Assembly (NCBI GenBank): GCA_022511265.1
Contig: JAFLRX010000003.1
Location: 1-64,000, forward strand
DNA from: Eubacterium sp.
Lineage (GTDB): Bacteria > Bacillota > Clostridia > Oscillospirales > Ruminococcaceae
Reading direction: 5' to 3'
DNA length: 64,000 nucleotides
Positions within the stretch are counted from its first letter, which is position 1; each line of letters starts with the position of its first letter. Under the pieces are notes generated by a model that saw nothing but the letters and a program-made list of their open reading frames with translations, searched no databases and was not told the origin of the DNA. Both the position numbers and the translations under genes were made by a program. This document shows positions 59,738 through 64,000 of this stretch, piece after piece.

Positions 59738-62359
59738 TTATTTCATAGAATAAAGCTTTAGCGCTGTGTTGACTAATTGTGAAAGTGCGGGCGCAACCTC
59801 GCTGCCGTCGGTAGAAAGAACAGTGGTTATGTTTTCATATTCAAACTCATTTACAAACTCGTTTCTGATAAGGTCGTACACTGTCGCCTTTGAGCTGACG
59901 GTATAAAGCATACATGCTTTGCCGTTTATAGATTGCTGTGTGACGTTCAGTGTACTGCTTACCGCCGAGTCCGAGCAAACAAGATATCTTACCGATGAAA
60001 CATCAAATCCGACTTGTCCCAGCTCTTCTCTTAATGTAGTATCGGCGGGTATCATACTTAACAGCTGCACTATCTCGTCTGAAGTGATCTCACCGTAAAT
60101 AACATTAAAATCAAAATGCTCCAGCTCTATAGACTTACCTAAGGTGTTGCAGGTAAACGGATAATCAGATACCGACGCATCCGAACTGTTAAGATAACCT
60201 GACAGTGATTTCAGCTTGGACACAACATTCTTAAAGCTCTGTGCGGCTTCCTCTTCCTTTTCGGTATCTGTTGACATAGAATAAACAGATATATACACAG
60301 ATTGCAAAATAACCGAATCAACAGCGTATCTGAATTCGCTCTTGCGTTCTTCCGTCTGCGTCTGCCAGTTATACATACAATCTGTAAGATTATCAAAACA
60401 ACCTAAAGCGCTCTTAGCATCACCGTGCCTGTTATATTCATCCATTACACGCACCAAAAGCGTAGAGTACGACATACCCTTGACTGTAGAATTACCCGTT
60501 GAAATTACTATATCAGCATATTCACGGTACTGCTCGTTAAGAGATAAAAGCTCATTTTCATCATCGCAGGTCTCAATTTGCTCCTCCAGCTCGGCAAGGC
60601 GCGGCAGGTACTCGGCAGCTCGCCTAGACGCCGCCCAAAGCGCCTGAAGGTCAGACATAAAGGCTGTCAGCTCTGCCCTGTCTTTCTTTATATGCTCGCC
60701 GGTCTGAGAAAGATGCTCGTTGGAAATACATTCCATAGACTGTCTGAAGATAGGTTCAATATACATATTATTAGCCGACATCACGGCAAATCTTCCGAAG
60801 ACGCTTTCCTCTTCCTCGCTATAGTCGTTCATAATATCCGATATATATGAAATGTCTGATAAATCATACTTTCCAAGCGTATTCGTAAGCACATCCAGCA
60901 GCTTGCTGGATAAATCTGTAGCGCCCGAAAATCCGTCAACGCTGACATTAGACTGAGCAAAGCTGTAATACAGCGGAACAGCCGCGGCGGAATTGCTTAC
61001 ACCCCAATAGTTTGCCACACTGCCGGTCCTCAGCCCGACAGAGCCGAGCAGCTCGCTTTTCCCGCTGATATCGCTTATGCTTATCTGCACCAACGCGGTA
61101 TTGCTCTGAGAGGTTATAGAGGTTACCTCTGCCGAGGCAAAATCTCCCGTAAAAGCAAAGCTAGACTTGCTTACCGCGTTAAAGGTGCCGCCGGTTACGG
61201 TAAACTCAAGCACCGCGTTAGCCCCGGAGCCTGACTGAGTAAGCGAATTGATCCTGACACTGACATCCGTCTGACCGGGATCTACCGTATAATCAACCGG
61301 GTCGGAAATATTAAGTGCCGAGGAAGAAATCGTAAAGGTTATATCTGGAAAAACCGTAGGGATATCGCCTATGTTTTTTTCAGTTACTACCATAGTTACA
61401 TTTGCCTGCGACTGCGACACACGCTCGAACCGCGTTACTTTGATATCTTCATCTGTGGCAGCTATCATATCGGCAGAGATATTCTCCGCAAACTGACAAT
61501 CCTGTAAATTTATCGTGTATTTTACGTTATTCCCGTTGATTGAAAGCGAGTCGGCGGAAAAATATGCCGCCGGTGAAACGACCCTTATGCTGGCAGACAC
61601 ATCCTGCGGTGCGTCTACCACCGCCGTATGGCTGACGGTGATCTTTCCGGTCTTGATGTAATCGGAATTGATATTGTCAATAGTAAAAGACAACGTGTTT
61701 TCACCTATACGCTCAAAACCGCCGATATCACTGTTTTTAAAGCTGCCGGAGAGAACAATATCATCAGCGCTTATATCCTCAGTGAATACGCTGGTATCAA
61801 GCGTCAGCCTTATCCGTACCGGCACGGCATCAGAGGTTATCTGAGAAACATCCGACACCAAAGAGAAAGACGGATATCTTACGCCTACACCGGCGCACAG
61901 ATATTTATTTTCGCTGTTACTTTCCCTGTCAAAAACTAAAATATAATTTGCCGGACGGTTACTGTCAAATTCAGGGTCGGCAAAATCCACCGTCACCGAC
62001 CTGGCGGAGTTTCTAGTAACATTTGAAGGGGTGATGTAATGCACATCATACTCGCTGTCTGTCAGCAGTATGCCTTTTTCCGAGTCTATTTCCGGCAGTA
62101 CGTCGTCATTTATTACGCCATAGCATACGGTAATATCATCTATAGATATGCCCTCGTTAAAATCCGCCGTATCTGATAACACGTTAAGCGAAAATTCGCC
62201 TCTGGTGTTGTATACAAGAGTGCTGTCAGTCCTGACGCTCTCAAAGTATTCATCAGGCATGAGCTGCTGTATATCATCAGAAGAACAGCCAACAAGCGGG
62301 AGAACAAGAGCTATGCAAAGCAAAAGCGCAATGACAGCACGGATATTGATTTTTTTCAA
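59738..62359 (-). CDS. Large lipoprotein with repeated beta-sandwich-like segments
   Basis: Signal peptide with lipobox LPLVGCSSDD; repeated ISADDIVLSG/ISADMIAATD/ISIDDITVCY-type motifs. Confidence 0.8.
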   Translation of the reverse strand: MKKINIRAVIALLLCIALVLPLVGCSSDDIQQLMPDEYFESVRTDSTLVYNTRGEFSLNVLSDTADFNEGISIDDITVCYGVINDDVLPEIDSEKGILLTDSEYDVHYITPSNVTRNSARSVTVDFADPEFDSNRPANYILVFDRESNSENKYLCAGVGVRYPSFSLVSDVSQITSDAVPVRIRLTLDTSVFTEDISADDIVLSGSFKNSDIGGFERIGENTLSFTIDNINSDYIKTGKITVSHTAVVDAPQDVSASIRVVSPAAYFSADSLSINGNNVKYTINLQDCQFAENISADMIAATDEDIKVTRFERVSQSQANVTMVVTEKNIGDIPTVFPDITFTISSSALNISDPVDYTVDPGQTDVSVRINSLTQSGSGANAVLEFTVTGGTFNAVSKSSFAFTGDFASAEVTSITSQSNTALVQISISDISGKSELLGSVGLRTGSVANYWGVSNSAAAVPLYYSFAQSNVSVDGFSGATDLSSKLLDVLTNTLGKYDLSDISYISDIMNDYSEEEESVFGRFAVMSANNMYIEPIFRQSMECISNEHLSQTGEHIKKDRAELTAFMSDLQALWAASRRAAEYLPRLAELEEQIETCDDENELLSLNEQYREYADIVISTGNSTVKGMSYSTLLVRVMDEYNRHGDAKSALGCFDNLTDCMYNWQTQTEERKSEFRYAVDSVILQSVYISVYSMSTDTEKEEEAAQSFKNVVSKLKSLSGYLNSSDASVSDYPFTCNTLGKSIELEHFDFNVIYGEITSDEIVQLLSMIPADTTLREELGQVGFDVSSVRYLVCSDSAVSSTLNVTQQSINGKACMLYTVSSKATVYDLIRNEFVNEFEYENITTVLSTDGSEVAPALSQLVNTALKLYSMK

Positions 62360-62389
62360 GAGCGTCCCTCCTTTCAGCGTGATATATCA

Positions 62390-63685
62390 TCAATAGTAAA
62401 GCTCGTCGTAAACTTCTCCGAAATAATAGTACGAATAATTATAATACATGCTGTACGCTTCGGGTATTTCATAGTAATTATATATTTCTTTACCGTTTTC
62501 TACATCGCCCTCGCGCGCTATCGGAGATATCTCACGATAACCGTATGTAGTGATGGTTTTATCGTCAACATTGAAAAAGTCGCAGTATATTTCATCATTG
62601 TCGCCGTCGTCCCAGGTAAGATCGATGTGGTACCATTCGTTATCCATTTTTATCATGTTCCACATATGTGAAACGCCTTCGCTGTCTCCTACTATCAACA
62701 GGTTATCCAGTCCCATTCTCTGGCATACATATTCAAATGCGCGCGAGTACGATTCACACACGCCCTGACCGTTTACAAGTACGCCGTATGCCTCGTATAT
62801 GTCCATCTCGTCGGTATCGTCGTAATAAACCGTTTTGCTGAGTATGCTGCGGTGTATCAGCACAAGATAATCCATAAGCGACTTGCTGCCGTCCGCCTCG
62901 CTGAATATCTCGTCTACCCTTTGCTCGCACAGACGCTTGCGCAGTTCACATTCCGCCTCATTATAGGCGTAATATATATTCACCTGTCTTACATCATCCT
63001 GTGTGCCCTTTTTGATATTGAGATAATTGGGTGCCTGAAACAGCATGGGGTTGTCGTAATTAAGTATAAACATTATCTTATTCAGCCGTGAAAAGCTTAT
63101 CCCGTAATTACCGACGTCAAATTCTGTCTCAAAATTGCTTATCGCATCATACATTTTCTCATAAATATACTGATCGGTTTCATTCAGAGAATTATAGCCA
63201 TAAGCATATTTATAGGATGTAGTGTCCTTGAAGATAACATACGAGCCCATTAATACTGTGGAAACCTTGCCGTTATTAAACGCGCGCACTGTTAAGAATG
63301 TATTTTCATCAATATATATGCCTGTGGCAGGGTCGTATTTTGTGCTGTTAATATCGGGGATAGTGCCGTCGGTGGTGTAATAAAGGTCATACTTGCTTTC
63401 CAGCATAACCGTCTGCGGCTTGCTGTAATATCCGGAGGAAACGCTAGAGGTAACATCGCAGACAAAATCCCCACTCATATCGTCTTCGCTGAACTGCGCA
63501 AGATAAGGCAGCTCAGCAGGGATATCAACGTTTTGTCTTATGTTGACATAATCCGCTTTTTCACGTTGAGACATCTCCAACACCCCTATACTTGCGCCTG
63601 ATAGAGGTCCTGAGGAAGGGATTATAAAAGTAGCGATTATCGCAAATATCAGTATCAGCGAGCCGAATGCCGACATTTTTATCAT
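62390..63685 (-). CDS. Secreted transglutaminase-like protein with chitobiase-type C-terminal module
   Basis: GQGVCESYSRAFEYVCQRMG / SHMWNMI / YHIDLTWDDG triad; YYSKPQTVMLESKYDLYYTTDGTIPDINSTKY. Confidence 0.88.
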   Translation of the reverse strand: MIKMSAFGSLILIFAIIATFIIPSSGPLSGASIGVLEMSQREKADYVNIRQNVDIPAELPYLAQFSEDDMSGDFVCDVTSSVSSGYYSKPQTVMLESKYDLYYTTDGTIPDINSTKYDPATGIYIDENTFLTVRAFNNGKVSTVLMGSYVIFKDTTSYKYAYGYNSLNETDQYIYEKMYDAISNFETEFDVGNYGISFSRLNKIMFILNYDNPMLFQAPNYLNIKKGTQDDVRQVNIYYAYNEAECELRKRLCEQRVDEIFSEADGSKSLMDYLVLIHRSILSKTVYYDDTDEMDIYEAYGVLVNGQGVCESYSRAFEYVCQRMGLDNLLIVGDSEGVSHMWNMIKMDNEWYHIDLTWDDGDNDEIYCDFFNVDDKTITTYGYREISPIAREGDVENGKEIYNYYEIPEAYSMYYNYSYYYFGEVYDELYY

Positions 63686-63706
63686 TGTTTACTCCTCCGT
63701 AAAAGG

Positions 63707-64000
63707 TTAAGAACGCTTGGAAACTCTTATATCACTGCCGACAAACAACATTCTTTTCATTGACAGCAATCTGCTTGCAATGCGGTCGGTATATCTTTGC
63801 ACAAGTTCCTCTGACGTAAGATTTGTACTCACTATAGTCGGTCTGCCGAAATTCAGTCTGGTATTGATAATATCATATAAAGTCGAGATATAGAACTGCG
63901 TGCTAAATTCCGCACCGAGGTCGTCCAGCACCAAAAGGTCGCACTCTTTAACGGTAAAGATAACATCAGCGTCGTCCTCCCTGCGGTCAAAATGCGCGGT
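63707..64000 (-). CDS. DnaC/IstB-like ATPase (partial, runs off the window end)
   Basis: LLVLDDLGAEFSTQFYISTLYDIINTRLNFGRPTIVSTNLTSEELVQRYTDRIASRLL. Confidence 0.88.
   Translation of the reverse strand, partial: TAHFDRREDDADVIFTVKECDLLVLDDLGAEFSTQFYISTLYDIINTRLNFGRPTIVSTNLTSEELVQRYTDRIASRLLSMKRMLFVGSDIRVSKRS

Overview
A 64 kb window from a low-GC, Gram-positive (clostridial-type) chromosome. About 1-17.2 kb is a mobile/accessory region: LysR and XRE regulators, two convergent large serine recombinases, a ParB-like protein, MobC-like proteins without a visible relaxase, and a TnpV-like protein. Its cargo is a putative anti-phage operon (HTH/excisionase, 911-aa unknown protein, 1614-aa DUF1998-type DEAD/DEAH helicase) whose layout resembles Druantia type III (DruH-DruE). 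About 17.3-19.1 kb carries an S66 peptidase (MccF-like) and a GNAT acetyltransferase. The GNAT gene is preceded by a 16-codon leader ORF, a terminator and a candidate antiterminator, so it looks like a ribosome-controlled attenuator. From about 19.2 kb on the content is mostly core: putP, pnp-rpsO, tig-clpP-clpX, thrC, rnhB-rbgA-lepB-rplS, radical SAM genes, lepA-hemW, glgP, metA, a trimeric [FeFe]-hydrogenase operon, an ECF sigma pair, fba and a partial dnaC-like gene. The most unusual signal is a family of variable-stem hairpin arrays with conserved linkers (GCAAGCA...) ending in a TYAGGG-hairpin. It occurs three times, always in the same orientation, just upstream of three separate mobile-element genes. 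All calls come from reading the sequence and supplied ORFs; no database search was run.
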